Notes: generated from the sequence alone by a model not told the origin. DNA of 64,000 nt from Pedobacter antarcticus (GCF_900112985.1 NZ_FONS01000010.1:62001-126000); one strand, 5' to 3'. Shown: positions 43,897 to 53,416, counted from the first letter of the stretch. Made by a program: numbers and translations.

Positions 43897-45369
43897 TTAT
43901 TTCAGGTACCACATTAAAGTAGATTCGTTATCAGGGCCAAAGACAGATACCGCTTTCTGATAACTTACTTTATTCTTCGCGCTTTCAGAATCTGGAAAAA
44001 CATAACGTTTTGGAATCCCTCTGCCAGCAGCCAGAGGACCCGTCACAAAAGCAGGATAACCAGTCCGCCGTTGGTCAAACCAGCCTTCTGAACCTTTAAA
44101 TAACATGGCAATCCATTTTTGTGTGATCAGTTGTTCAAGTGTGCCGTCATATTTAACAATGGACTGATCAAAGTAATTTGAAGAAACGACTACTCCGTAA
44201 TTGTTCATAGACTCCTTGATTCCTTTGTAATACATCGACTCTGCAGTCTCTCCCGGAACAGTGATTTTACCTTTTTGAATCGATTCTGCCAGAATAAAGC
44301 ATTGTTCAGTATAAGTCATCAGACTTGCTTTCAATAAAGGATTTGCAGACCCACCATTCTTTCTGAAAAACGCTGACGAAAAAACAGACACATGATCCTC
44401 TCCTCCATTATATGCTGCAGGCGCATCAATTGCATTGGGCACACCTACGAATTTATTAGGGTCTACCGTCGAACCCGTGGTACTTTTAACCGGTTCGACC
44501 CAAACCCCGAGCCTGGGGTCGTTTCTTTGAATGAGTTTGTCTACCAGTTCCTTACTCACTTTTGTTTTTTGATAATCAAAATCAATCATAGCAAGGGGGC
44601 CTCCAGGCCAGCTATACGCAGCCAAATTTCCCAAGTATGGAATTTCTGCGTTATCGGCACTACCTTCAAACACAGGAAATGCGGCCTTATCATTAATAAT
44701 CGCCTGCATTTCTGCGAACGCTGGAGCATACGCTTTAGAAATACGTAACAGCATTCTTAAGCGCAATGAGTTTGCAAACTTACGCCACTGCAATGCCCTG
44801 CCGCTAAACATCACATCACCCTTGGCATTAATTTCTTCCGCGTTTGCTTTTAGAAGATCATTAGCCTCCCGCAGCTCTCTCAATAAATCAGGATAGATAA
44901 CCTGCTGCTGATCATATTCAGGGTAAATGACATTACTTTCTTTCGACTTTAGTGCCTGCGTATAAGGGATATCTCCATACAGATCGGTCAGGTAGGCAAA
45001 ATTAAATGCTTTCATGATTTTACTGATTGCGATATACTGACTTTCCGAACGCTTTTGAGCAGTCTCCAATAGTGTATTATTTACAGACAACCGGGCATAA
45101 ATATCGTCCCAATCCACCGGCCCCCAGTCTAATAAGTCATAACCAGTATTACGTACCAGTGTAAGATATCTTGCAGCGGACGCAGGTCTTCTGTTCACGG
45201 AATTCTCCTGATAAGCATATGCAGTAGATAAAACTACCTCAGACATCAGGAACTCGGTATTAGTATTTTCCGGAGAGTTTGGATTCGTATTAATGGTATC
45301 AAAATCTTTGGTACAGGCACCCAGTACCGCTATAAATAATACCAGGATCGTTTTATATCTTAATTTCAT
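43897..45369 (-). CDS. SusD/RagB-family outer-membrane lipoprotein (SusD-like 2 type)
   Basis: A 490-residue lipoprotein. The lipobox is FIAVLGACTKDF, giving lipidation at C19. The opening DTINTNPNSPENT and the AYAYQENSV region place it in the SusD-like_2 branch. It has TPR-like helical repeats and the closing segment WFDQRRTGYPAF. SusD caps its SusC and delivers the substrate. It starts 11 bases after the SusC stop. Branch-2 SusDs are often not carbohydrate-linked, which fits a phosphate-ester substrate. Confidence 0.92.
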   Translation of the reverse strand: MKLRYKTILVLFIAVLGACTKDFDTINTNPNSPENTNTEFLMSEVVLSTAYAYQENSVNRRPASAARYLTLVRNTGYDLLDWGPVDWDDIYARLSVNNTLLETAQKRSESQYIAISKIMKAFNFAYLTDLYGDIPYTQALKSKESNVIYPEYDQQQVIYPDLLRELREANDLLKANAEEINAKGDVMFSGRALQWRKFANSLRLRMLLRISKAYAPAFAEMQAIINDKAAFPVFEGSADNAEIPYLGNLAAYSWPGGPLAMIDFDYQKTKVSKELVDKLIQRNDPRLGVWVEPVKSTTGSTVDPNKFVGVPNAIDAPAAYNGGEDHVSVFSSAFFRKNGGSANPLLKASLMTYTEQCFILAESIQKGKITVPGETAESMYYKGIKESMNNYGVVVSSNYFDQSIVKYDGTLEQLITQKWIAMLFKGSEGWFDQRRTGYPAFVTGPLAAGRGIPKRYVFPDSESAKNKVSYQKAVSVFGPDNESTLMWYLK

Positions 45370-45380
45370 TTTTATACTGA

Positions 45381-48300
45381 TTAAAAGTTACAACTCAATT
45401 TAAAGCCAAAAGAACGTGTACCGGGTAATGTCCAGTGTCCTACCCCCTGCTTAAACCCTTCAGTGACACTCATGGTCGTTTCAGGATCGTAGCCCAGTCC
45501 ATTGGCAGTCCAGGTGTATAGGTTTCTGCCGATCAACGAAACCGAGAGATTGCTTATCGGAAGCTTTCCTAACACGTTTTTGCCGAACACATAGGTTATA
45601 GATGCTTCCCTCAGCTTGAGAAAAGAAGCAGAATAAGTTAGACGCTCGTAATATTTGTTGTAAGTGTTATTGTAAAAATCTGAGGCTGCAATAACTAACT
45701 TATTTTCACTGTATGTCCCGTCTGCATTGGCAATATAGCCGGGAATGATCATCCCGTCATTCTTTTGCTTCCCTTGCGAATCTACCCAGGGCAGACCCCC
45801 GGTTTCTGCGTCTCTGCCCACAAGTGTATTATCTGTCAGGCCCGCATTGATTAAACTTTTAACCACGTATGAATAGAAGTTTCCACCTTTGCGCCAATCC
45901 AAAAGGAAGTTGAGTGTCAGATTTTTATAGCTGAAGGTATTATTGAGACCTATGGTAAAATCAGGATTATAATTTCCAACTTTTATATACTCCGAATTAT
46001 TGCGGATATAATGTCCGGTTTTATCCAGTAAAGCTGCTCCGGCATACTGCCCGCTTGGTACCTTTGTGTAACTCGGTGTATAGAAATCTCCTATTTTGGT
46101 TCCCTCTTTAATTAAGTAGCGAATGTTATCCCCGTCTGCACTACCCATAGAATACTCGGGCAAACCCTCCAGTAAGGAGATCACTTTATTTTCATTTCTT
46201 GTGAAGTTTGCGTTCACTTCCCATTTGAATGTACCCTGAACCGGAACAGCATTCAACCCGATTTCCCAGCCACTGTTCTGAATATTCCCGGCATTGATTA
46301 AACGATTTGATGCTCCGGAAGCGATCGTAGTTGGAATATTGATAATCTGGTTTCTTTTATTGGTCTTATACCAGGTCACATCCAGACCTAACCTGTTTTT
46401 AAAAAAGCGAAGATCTCCACCAAACTCATAGGAAGTAGCTATTTCCGGCTTCAGGAAATTGTTTTTCAAATTAAACTCTATAGTAGCTCTTTTCACATCA
46501 CCCCAATCCTGGTTGAAAGGAATAGTATTATATAGCTGATAAGGATCCGTATCACTTCCTACCTGTGCCCAGTTAGCCCTGATTTTAACAAATGACAACA
46601 AGTCGGACTTCATCTTCAGCAAATCAGTTAAAACAGTGCTTAATGACACCGAAGGGTAGAAGTAAGAATTATTTTGCTCGGGTAATGTACTTGACCAGTC
46701 ATTTCTGCCAGTCACATCAAGAAATACCATATCCTTGAATGATGCCTGACCCATTCCATATAAACTATTAATTCGTTTACGGGAATTATACTGCGCATTC
46801 GTTATAGTTCCTGCCCGCGCATTGTTGATATTATAAATTCCGGGAATACTCAAGCTTTCAGTACGCTGTGCAGTACTTCTGCTAGTCTGATCCATTTGGT
46901 TACCTCCTACCGACAAGCCAAAAGACCAGTCCTGATTCAGGGTCTTTTTATAATTAATCAGGAAATCAGAATTCTGCTCCTTGAAGTAAGAGTTATCGAC
47001 ACCGTAACCTCCAAATTTAAATCGTTTAGAGCTAAAGGGACGCTTGGTTTCGTGCTCTTCATTATACATATCAAGACCGGTACGCACCATCACACTAAGC
47101 TCTTTGGTCACATCAATTACGGCCTGTATATTCCCGGTCAAACGGTTTCTGTCATAACCATTAGTATGTTCATAAGCTACGAAGTAAGGGTTATCGGAAT
47201 CATCCGGAGAAAACTGTTCAATATTCTCCCTGCCGGGTTTCCAGTAATTTTTCAAATCTTTAATACTCATATTGGAAGGCATAGAATAAACCATTTGAGT
47301 AACACTTTCCCTGTAAGCAGATGGACGGTTATCACTTTTATTATTTACATACCCGATATTAGTACTGATTTTTACCCGCGGATGCAATACGTACGTTGCA
47401 GCAAGATTCAAAGTATTCCTGCTCAGATCTGTGTTCGGCACAATACCTTTATTGACCATGTTAGTATAGGAAAGCCTATAATTACCATCGGCGTTTTTAC
47501 CACTGATGGCAATATTATTCGTGTAGGTAGAACCTGTTTTATAAAAATCTCTTGCATTATCAGGGTGGGATACCCAGTCTGTGGGCACAGGCTTTCCACT
47601 CGCATCAAGTGGGCTATTCCACTGCAGGTGTTTAGTTCCCGCATCGAGGCGCGGGCCCCAGGCAGAGGAAGTGTTAGAAGCAGGATCGTCAGTAAAATCT
47701 CCCGCCCCGAACTGATTCTGAAAATGAGGGAACATCCAGGCCTGATCGTACATGGCATTTGAATTGAAGCTTATCCCGAGACCTTTTTTATTTGCCGATC
47801 CGCTCTTTGTAGTAATCAGTACAACACCACTTCCCGCTCTGCTGCCATATAAAGCCGCGGCACTGGCACCTTTCAGTATGGTAATGCTTTCAATATCATC
47901 AGGACTGATATCGGCGACGGGGCTTCCGTAGTCAATAGAAGAACGGCCCACCTCTGAAGTCGGCCGCAGCGAATGTGCCACCGGAACGCCATCCACCACA
48001 AAAAGCGGTTGGTTATCCGTCGCAATTGAAGATTGCCCGCGAATGGTAATCAGTGCAGTCGAACCTGGATCAGATCCTGCGCTTACCACATTTACACCAG
48101 CAACCTTTCCGGCCAGTGAATTTACTACGTTTACTTCTTTTACGGTATTCACGTCACTACCTTTTATTGTGGCTATAGAATAACCGAGTGCTTTTTCGGC
48201 ACGCTTAATCCCGAGTGCGGTAACAACTACTTCAGATAAAGCAGTCTCATCCGGAACCAAACTTACATTAATCTTCGTTTCTCCGTTCAGAGCCAGTTCT

Positions 48301-48833
48301 TTAGTTTGATACCCCATCATTCTAAATAGAATTGTAGCTGATGCATCCCTTACATTCAGACTATATTCGCCATTTAAACTGGTAGTGGTAGTGTTATCGC
48401 GGTCTTTTTCAATGACGCTCACGCCGGGTATGGGCAAGCCTTTTTCGTCCGTTACCTTCCCTTTAATCCGCACAACATTTTTAATAATAATCTGATTATT
48501 TCGGACTATATAAGTTAATTGAGCGGGGGCAAGTACGCGGCTAAGCAAACTGCTGACCATTTCATTCTCTGCTTTCACAGATTCAATTCTTTTGTTTAAT
48601 GCAGCATCCTTATTCGTATAAACAAAAGATAGATTGGTTTTCTTTTCAATGCTTTTCAGCAATTCATTTAAGGTTCCATTTTTGAAATTGAAACTGATTC
48701 TACTGTTAACGTCCTGCGCCTTTAAAGGTGATGCCTGTCCGGTAAAGAACATAACAGAGAGCAGAAAATAAATGATACTAACAAAACGCATTGCTTTAAA
48801 AATTAATTGATTAGTCACTGCGGACTTTTTCAT
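45381..48833 (-). CDS. SusC/RagA-family TonB-linked outer-membrane protein with STN domain
   Basis: A 1150-residue receptor. The signal peptide is about 1-40. A secretin/TonB short N-terminal (STN) domain (about 50-120) follows, then a CarboxypepD_reg-like domain (about 125-205), a plug (about 215-325, opening ALGIKRAEKALGYSI, closing YGSRAGSGVVLITTK) and a barrel. The STN domain is the feature that lets a receptor talk to a FecR-type anti-sigma protein, and a FecI/FecR pair lies upstream. So uptake of substrate probably switches on this same locus. Confidence 0.94.
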   Translation of the reverse strand: MKKSAVTNQLIFKAMRFVSIIYFLLSVMFFTGQASPLKAQDVNSRISFNFKNGTLNELLKSIEKKTNLSFVYTNKDAALNKRIESVKAENEMVSSLLSRVLAPAQLTYIVRNNQIIIKNVVRIKGKVTDEKGLPIPGVSVIEKDRDNTTTTSLNGEYSLNVRDASATILFRMMGYQTKELALNGETKINVSLVPDETALSEVVVTALGIKRAEKALGYSIATIKGSDVNTVKEVNVVNSLAGKVAGVNVVSAGSDPGSTALITIRGQSSIATDNQPLFVVDGVPVAHSLRPTSEVGRSSIDYGSPVADISPDDIESITILKGASAAALYGSRAGSGVVLITTKSGSANKKGLGISFNSNAMYDQAWMFPHFQNQFGAGDFTDDPASNTSSAWGPRLDAGTKHLQWNSPLDASGKPVPTDWVSHPDNARDFYKTGSTYTNNIAISGKNADGNYRLSYTNMVNKGIVPNTDLSRNTLNLAATYVLHPRVKISTNIGYVNNKSDNRPSAYRESVTQMVYSMPSNMSIKDLKNYWKPGRENIEQFSPDDSDNPYFVAYEHTNGYDRNRLTGNIQAVIDVTKELSVMVRTGLDMYNEEHETKRPFSSKRFKFGGYGVDNSYFKEQNSDFLINYKKTLNQDWSFGLSVGGNQMDQTSRSTAQRTESLSIPGIYNINNARAGTITNAQYNSRKRINSLYGMGQASFKDMVFLDVTGRNDWSSTLPEQNNSYFYPSVSLSTVLTDLLKMKSDLLSFVKIRANWAQVGSDTDPYQLYNTIPFNQDWGDVKRATIEFNLKNNFLKPEIATSYEFGGDLRFFKNRLGLDVTWYKTNKRNQIINIPTTIASGASNRLINAGNIQNSGWEIGLNAVPVQGTFKWEVNANFTRNENKVISLLEGLPEYSMGSADGDNIRYLIKEGTKIGDFYTPSYTKVPSGQYAGAALLDKTGHYIRNNSEYIKVGNYNPDFTIGLNNTFSYKNLTLNFLLDWRKGGNFYSYVVKSLINAGLTDNTLVGRDAETGGLPWVDSQGKQKNDGMIIPGYIANADGTYSENKLVIAASDFYNNTYNKYYERLTYSASFLKLREASITYVFGKNVLGKLPISNLSVSLIGRNLYTWTANGLGYDPETTMSVTEGFKQGVGHWTLPGTRSFGFKLSCNF

Positions 48834-48882
48834 AACTTTGTGTGTTTTAATCGTGATGGGTTAAAATAAAATTGAAAATCAT

Positions 48883-48912
48883 AGCCGGGGCATGCGTCAA
48901 CATGCTTCGGCT
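48883..48912 (-). other. Hairpin between fecR and susC
   Basis: AGCCGGGGCATG and CATGCTTCGGCT pair over 12 bases with two G-T wobbles and a six-base loop. No T-run follows on the minus strand, so it is not a clear terminator in the gene direction. It may protect or attenuate the mRNA between the anti-sigma and SusC genes. Confidence 0.6.
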
Positions 48913-48932
48913 TTTTCTTTATAGTTAGTTGT

Positions 48933-49955
48933 CTAATTACATTTACCTCCTTTTATATAAATTGTCTTTTTATTTATTGTGTAATGAAGATCCAGACTCA
49001 GCTGAATGGTTTTCAACACCTCATTTAAGTTGACATTATCAAATTGCGCGGTGAGTTTACATCCTTTAAAAGATTGATCAGTGATAATTTTCATGTCGTA
49101 TTTCCTCTCTATTACCTCGAAAACATCTCGTAAGTCTGTCTGATCAAAAGTCATCTTCCCTTCTGTCCAGTCTGCAGCAGTTTGAGCATTGCCAATATTT
49201 TCAAGAGAAAGATTAGTGGAATGCACATCATATGCTGCTTTTTGGTTGGGCAGCAAATGAATAGCGGCTGACTGGCCTCCTGCAGAGTCTCTGGAAACTG
49301 CTACCTTGCCCGTTAATACCGTCACTTCAGACCGGTGCCCTTCCCATGCTCGGATATTAAAACTAGTCCCAAGCACCTGGGTTCTGAGATTTAAACTATG
49401 TACTACGAATGGATGCCGGGGGTCTCGTTTTACTTTAAAAAAAGCTTCTCCTTTAAGTTTCACGGTTCTCAAAGCTGCTTGTTGCAGATTTTTGGGAAAA
49501 CTAATAGAGCTGCCGGAGTTTAGCCAGATCTCCGTACTATCGGGCAATATTATATTAATAACTTTTCCAGCGCCTGCAGACTTTGTGACCCAGTCAATTC
49601 CGGTATTTTGCAAAACTGGTTGCTGCAATCTATAGAAGAAGGTCGATAAAGCTACCGCAGTAAAAACTGCAGCGGCGGCTATCCAAAATCTAAACTTAAC
49701 AGTCTTTGGAGAAACTTCTTTAGACAAGGAAGTTTGAATAGTATTAAAACTCTCTTTCCAATCATCATCTTCGGGTGGCACAGCACTAATTTGCCATAAC
49801 CATAAAGCATGTTCAAGATCCTGTTGATTTTTAGGATCTTTACTCAGCCATTCCTGTATTTTTTTCTCTTCCTGCTTTATTTGCTGAACGTTGCCATGTG
49901 CATTTTCCTTTGCGGATAAATAATCAAGTACAAATTTCCAGTTTTCTTGGTCCAT
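48933..49955 (-). CDS. FecR-family anti-sigma regulator
   Basis: A 340-residue inner-membrane protein. A cytoplasmic N-terminal anti-sigma part (about 1-90) is followed by one membrane helix (about 93-110, FWIAAAAVFTAVALSTFF). The FecR domain (about 130-240) shows LPDSTEIWLNSGSSISFP and VLTGKVAVS. The C-terminal DUF4974 domain (about 265-335) shows LNEVLKTIQLSLDLHYTIN. It should bind the sigma factor and sense SusC-STN. I start it at ATG 49955; ATG 49961 and an upstream one at 49994 are also possible. Confidence 0.9.
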   Translation of the reverse strand: MDQENWKFVLDYLSAKENAHGNVQQIKQEEKKIQEWLSKDPKNQQDLEHALWLWQISAVPPEDDDWKESFNTIQTSLSKEVSPKTVKFRFWIAAAAVFTAVALSTFFYRLQQPVLQNTGIDWVTKSAGAGKVINIILPDSTEIWLNSGSSISFPKNLQQAALRTVKLKGEAFFKVKRDPRHPFVVHSLNLRTQVLGTSFNIRAWEGHRSEVTVLTGKVAVSRDSAGGQSAAIHLLPNQKAAYDVHSTNLSLENIGNAQTAADWTEGKMTFDQTDLRDVFEVIERKYDMKIITDQSFKGCKLTAQFDNVNLNEVLKTIQLSLDLHYTINKKTIYIKGGKCN

Positions 49956-50048
49956 CCTCATGCTTTTATACAGACAAGACAAGAAACCTGGCATCTATTA
50001 CGGGCCGCAAAACGTTAACATTGCGTTAACAAACGGTTAAGAGTTTAT

Positions 50049-50603
50049 CTACCGGAATTCCGTTTCATTTTTCAGCACTATGTCCTGCAAAAACTGAAAG
50101 CCTTTGACAAGGTGATCCTCGACCGTACGGACGGAAATATCTAACAGTGCTGCAATTTCTTTATAGCTGAAACCATCGATCCGGTACATATAGAAAACCA
50201 AACGCCTGCGCTCGGGCATTTGATCAATCAGATTGTAGAGTATCCGGTTTCTGTCCTTATCAAGGTAAATCTGAGATGGGTCTGCCGCTTTATCCCAAAC
50301 TTCCAGACTCTCCTGTTCGTCTATATGCAAAAAGTTTGTTTTGGAAATTTTATGATAATTGGAGGAGGCATTTTTTACCGCCCGGAACAGATATGCCTTT
50401 TCGTTTGAAATGCGGATATTATTTTTCCAGATGGCTATAAACACATCATTTAAAATAAGTTGCGCATCCTCAACGTCCCTCACCAGATAGACAGCGTATT
50501 TTTTAAGCGTAGGGTACATACGACGATAAAGATCCTCAAATGCTTTTCCATCGAAATTATGTACAAGGTCTCCGTCAAATACGGTAGTATTGTTTTCGCC
50601 CAT
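50049..50603 (-). CDS. RNA polymerase sigma factor, ECF FecI-like
   Basis: A 184-residue sigma-70 family protein. Region 2 covers about 15-85 and opens FEDLYRRMYPTLKKYAVYLV. Region 4 (about 115-175) ends with the HTH KEIAALLDISVRTVEDHLVK. It precedes the FecR gene with about 90 bases between. I chose ATG 50603 (MGENNTTVFDGD); an in-frame start at 50678 adds 25 residues rich in Ser and Phe that look atypical. It presumably drives the downstream SusCD-phosphatase locus. Confidence 0.9.
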   Translation of the reverse strand: MGENNTTVFDGDLVHNFDGKAFEDLYRRMYPTLKKYAVYLVRDVEDAQLILNDVFIAIWKNNIRISNEKAYLFRAVKNASSNYHKISKTNFLHIDEQESLEVWDKAADPSQIYLDKDRNRILYNLIDQMPERRRLVFYMYRIDGFSYKEIAALLDISVRTVEDHLVKGFQFLQDIVLKNETEFR

Positions 50604-50850
50604 AAAATATGAAGCGAAATTAGAGCTGCTAAATGACGGACATATTAACAAACTGTTAAATGAAGCAGAGATCAGCATTCAAAACCAATTGATATCTCTT
50701 ATTTCCCATTTACAGAATCAGTTTAACGCTATTCATAATATGTTTATGGTCGATATACGATTCTCCGGACTGTCACCGTTCGCAACAATACTGTGCAGAA
50801 ACATGCCTATGCCTAGCAATAACCGGGTTCTCTGCTATTCTTTTATCCAT

Positions 50851-50858
50851 TATATTTG
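50851..50858 (+). promoter_or_regulatory. Probable -7 element before the methyltransferase gene
   Basis: TATATTTG matches TAnnTTTG and ends five bases before the ATG at 50864. Transcription would start at or beside this ATG, so either the mRNA is leaderless or translation starts later, for example at the ATG at 50966. Confidence 0.5.
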
Positions 50859-50863
50859 AATTC

Positions 50864-51484
50864 ATGAACACAGTACTTAAACCGGAAGACCAGATTTTCG
50901 CTGAACGATACAGCTGGATATTTAAGATTAATTCAGATTATGCGGATAGTGATTCTGTGCTATACATGACAGAAATTGCTACACCTCTAGGCCCGATGCT
51001 GGCAGGAGCTACACTGCAAGGTCTTTGTCTACTGGAATTCGCGAACCGGATCAGGCTGGAGAAAGAAATCGCCGATCTTCGTAATTTGCTGAAAGCAAGA
51101 ATTATTCCAGGGAGAAATCAATATTCCGAACAGGCTGAGACAGAACTTGGCGAATACTTTCAGGGATTACGTAAAACTTTTTCTGTATCGCTTCATACGC
51201 CTGGAAACGATTTTGCACAGGCAGTCTGGCAAAGTCTCCTGCAAATCCCTTATGGACAGACCTGTACTTACAAAGAGCAGGCAGAGAGAATGAATAATCC
51301 TAAAGCAATCCGCGCAATCGCTTCAACCAACGGCAGAAACAGACTGGCAATCATCATACCCTGTCACCGGGTAATCGGAAGCAATGGAACAATGACCGGT
51401 TATGCAGCGGGAACGGATAAGAAAAAATGGCTGCTAATGTTTGAAAGAAGTAATAGCATCTCAAAGGAAAACCTGCTGTTTTAG
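50864..51484 (+). CDS. Methylated-DNA--protein-cysteine S-methyltransferase (Ogt/Ada C-domain type)
   Basis: A 206-residue suicide repair enzyme for O6-alkylguanine. The active-site motif PCHRVIGSNG holds the acceptor Cys167. The helix-turn-helix RAIASTNGRN and the N-terminal ribonuclease-H-like part (about 35-110) are present. Residues 1-34 (MNTVLKPEDQIFAERYSW) resemble the start of Bacteroidota Ada-type proteins. These normally have an AraC-type HTH before the methyltransferase; here none is present. This may be a variant that lost it. It stands alone, divergent from the sigma factor. Confidence 0.92.
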   Translation: MNTVLKPEDQIFAERYSWIFKINSDYADSDSVLYMTEIATPLGPMLAGATLQGLCLLEFANRIRLEKEIADLRNLLKARIIPGRNQYSEQAETELGEYFQGLRKTFSVSLHTPGNDFAQAVWQSLLQIPYGQTCTYKEQAERMNNPKAIRAIASTNGRNRLAIIIPCHRVIGSNGTMTGYAAGTDKKKWLLMFERSNSISKENLLF

Positions 51485-51694
51485 CCTCCCGGCAGTCAAT
51501 GGCAACAAGCATAATTCTTAGCCATTTTGAATTCCAACATCGCGCTTCTACATTGAAATTCTGACTATTAGACCTCACCAAAAGTTGAGCTTTTTTCTGC
51601 GTACCCTCCAAAAAGTCTTTGCTAAATCGCTTTTTTTATCAAAAAGTATATTCAATTAATCAAATTGAACAGGTGGTTTCCCTGCTTAAGCCTT

Positions 51695-51729
51695 TATATT
51701 TGGATTTCGCTTTTAGCAATCCAAATATA
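51695..51729. promoter_or_regulatory. Perfect 12-bp dyad over the GH43 promoter
   Basis: TATATTTGGATT (51695-51706) and AATCCAAATATA (51718-51729) are perfect inverted copies with an 11-base spacer. Each arm contains TATATTTG, the -7 consensus, facing outward or inward on opposite strands. It lies 11 bases before the GH43 ATG. It may be an operator, a symmetric promoter or a 5' mRNA hairpin. Confidence 0.65.
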
Positions 51730-51740
51730 ATTATTCCTTC

Positions 51741-53369
51741 ATGACAGGTACATTCAACTTATTCCAGAAACTGGTGTTTTCTATTGCTCTCATTTCTATG
51801 AGTGTAGCCGCTTCATCGGATCTGCAGGCGCAGTCAGATAAATCCGGCACAAAGACAAAAAAAGCAGTTCAAACCAGAAATAAAAGTTATCAGACTAAGA
51901 TTCAAAATTTTAATAAGGCCGGCGAACAGGTGACGCGGTTCAGCACTATGGGGGAAGCCATCGATGCACATGACGGAGAGATAGCTTTTTTCGAGGGCGT
52001 ATACTATTTATACGGGACAAGCTATGGCTGCGGTTTTGAGTGGGGTAAAAAAGAAGCTCCGTTCTGTGGATTTAAAACCTATTCATCGACAGATCTTGTT
52101 CACTGGACAGATCGGGGGATGCTATTTGATCCAACAACACCAGTTTGGCAGTCTCGATGCGACGGAAGTACTTATGGTTGCTTCAGACCACATGTAATCT
52201 TCAATAAAAAAACGTCAAATTATGTACTGTGGATCAATGTATATGATAATGTTTCCGGCTTTCGGGTATTTACCAGTAAAAGCCCTGTCGGCCCATTTGT
52301 AGAAGTAGCCGAACCGAAATTGGCGGTTAATGCTGATGCTCCTGCAGCAGGACTTAATAACGGGGACCATGATACATTCGTAGATCTTGACGGCACGGGT
52401 TACATAGCCTACACCGACTGGAGAACGAAGGGCACTATCGTTATTGAAAAATTAAGCGATGATTACCTGACAGGTACCGGGGAAGTCACAAAAAATATCA
52501 CGCCCGGGAAGACAGAAGCGCCGTCAGTTTTCGAGCGCAACGGAATTTACTATCTTACATATTCCGACCCGAATTGTGGTTACTGCGCAGGAACCGGAAC
52601 TTCCTATCGTACTGCCAAAACGCCCTTAGGGCCTTGGTCGGAAGGAATTCAGATCAGCAGCAACTCCTGCGGTGGACAACCGTCTTTCGTCTCACCAATT
52701 CAGCTAACCTCAGGAACAGTTTACATTTATGGCAGTGACCTTTGGAATGATGCTGCAAAGAACGAAGCGCTCGCTAATTTTTACTGGGCACCTTTAACGT
52801 TTGCCGAAGACGGATCTATTCTCCCTATGTCTTGCCAGAATGAGGCCGAACTCTCCCTGGCTGAGGGCGGCGCGGGTAAACAGAAAGAGATCAAAAATCT
52901 GGATAATGATGCCGGTGTCAGGAACTTCAAAACTTATGAAGATATCAGTCACAATGTTCAGCGCGGACAAGGCTTTACTACTACACGCAAAGGGATACTG
53001 AATGGAATTTCAGTTACGACTTTCCAAAACGGCTATCCTGATGCCGACCTCGTGATTTTGCTTTATGCAGCAGATGAAAACTATCTACCCATAGGTAAAC
53101 CTTTATATAGTACGAATATTCCCAGAGACCGCGTGAGCTGGTCACCTTCAAATATCACTGTTAATCCAAATATCTCAGTAAACAAGGGAAGCAAGTATAC
53201 CATCGTCCTTAAGTCTTCAGCAACCAAGGGGATATATGGCTTTATGTATCACGATGAAAACACTGAACCGAATTCAGGTGCTTCGTACAGTTCAGACCAG
53301 GGCAAAAACTACGTAATTGAAAAAAACCGGATAATCAAATTTCGCACAACTATAAAAACCAGATCATAA
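51741..53369 (+). CDS. Exported family-43-like glycoside hydrolase
   Basis: A 542-residue protein with a signal peptide (about 1-30, ending LQAQ). The five-bladed propeller part (about 55-360) opens AIDAHDGEIAFFEGVYYLYG, where the Asp fits the GH43 catalytic base. YSSTDLVHWTDRG and KTEAPSVFERNGIYYLTYSD are typical blade motifs; the Glu in TEAPSVF is the likely catalytic acid. A C-terminal beta-sandwich of unknown type (about 390-540) follows. It is probably an exo-galactan or arabinan/xylan-type enzyme, but the substrate is not set by the sequence. It begins the glycan locus with SusC 47 bases downstream. Confidence 0.82.
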   Translation: MTGTFNLFQKLVFSIALISMSVAASSDLQAQSDKSGTKTKKAVQTRNKSYQTKIQNFNKAGEQVTRFSTMGEAIDAHDGEIAFFEGVYYLYGTSYGCGFEWGKKEAPFCGFKTYSSTDLVHWTDRGMLFDPTTPVWQSRCDGSTYGCFRPHVIFNKKTSNYVLWINVYDNVSGFRVFTSKSPVGPFVEVAEPKLAVNADAPAAGLNNGDHDTFVDLDGTGYIAYTDWRTKGTIVIEKLSDDYLTGTGEVTKNITPGKTEAPSVFERNGIYYLTYSDPNCGYCAGTGTSYRTAKTPLGPWSEGIQISSNSCGGQPSFVSPIQLTSGTVYIYGSDLWNDAAKNEALANFYWAPLTFAEDGSILPMSCQNEAELSLAEGGAGKQKEIKNLDNDAGVRNFKTYEDISHNVQRGQGFTTTRKGILNGISVTTFQNGYPDADLVILLYAADENYLPIGKPLYSTNIPRDRVSWSPSNITVNPNISVNKGSKYTIVLKSSATKGIYGFMYHDENTEPNSGASYSSDQGKNYVIEKNRIIKFRTTIKTRS

Positions 53370-53416
53370 ACACTTGCAAACGCACCTTATTTAATCTCAA
53401 ACCATAAACTAAAAGT

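Noticed and set aside
46896..47762. A 288-residue open frame opposite the first SusC gene
   Set aside because: It has no known motif and lies fully antisense to a well-supported receptor gene, so I treat it as a chance frame.
49956..49994. Longer start for the FecR-type gene
   Set aside because: The extra residues (MPGFLSCLYKSMR) are not family-like, and ATG 49955 gives the usual opening MDQENWKF.
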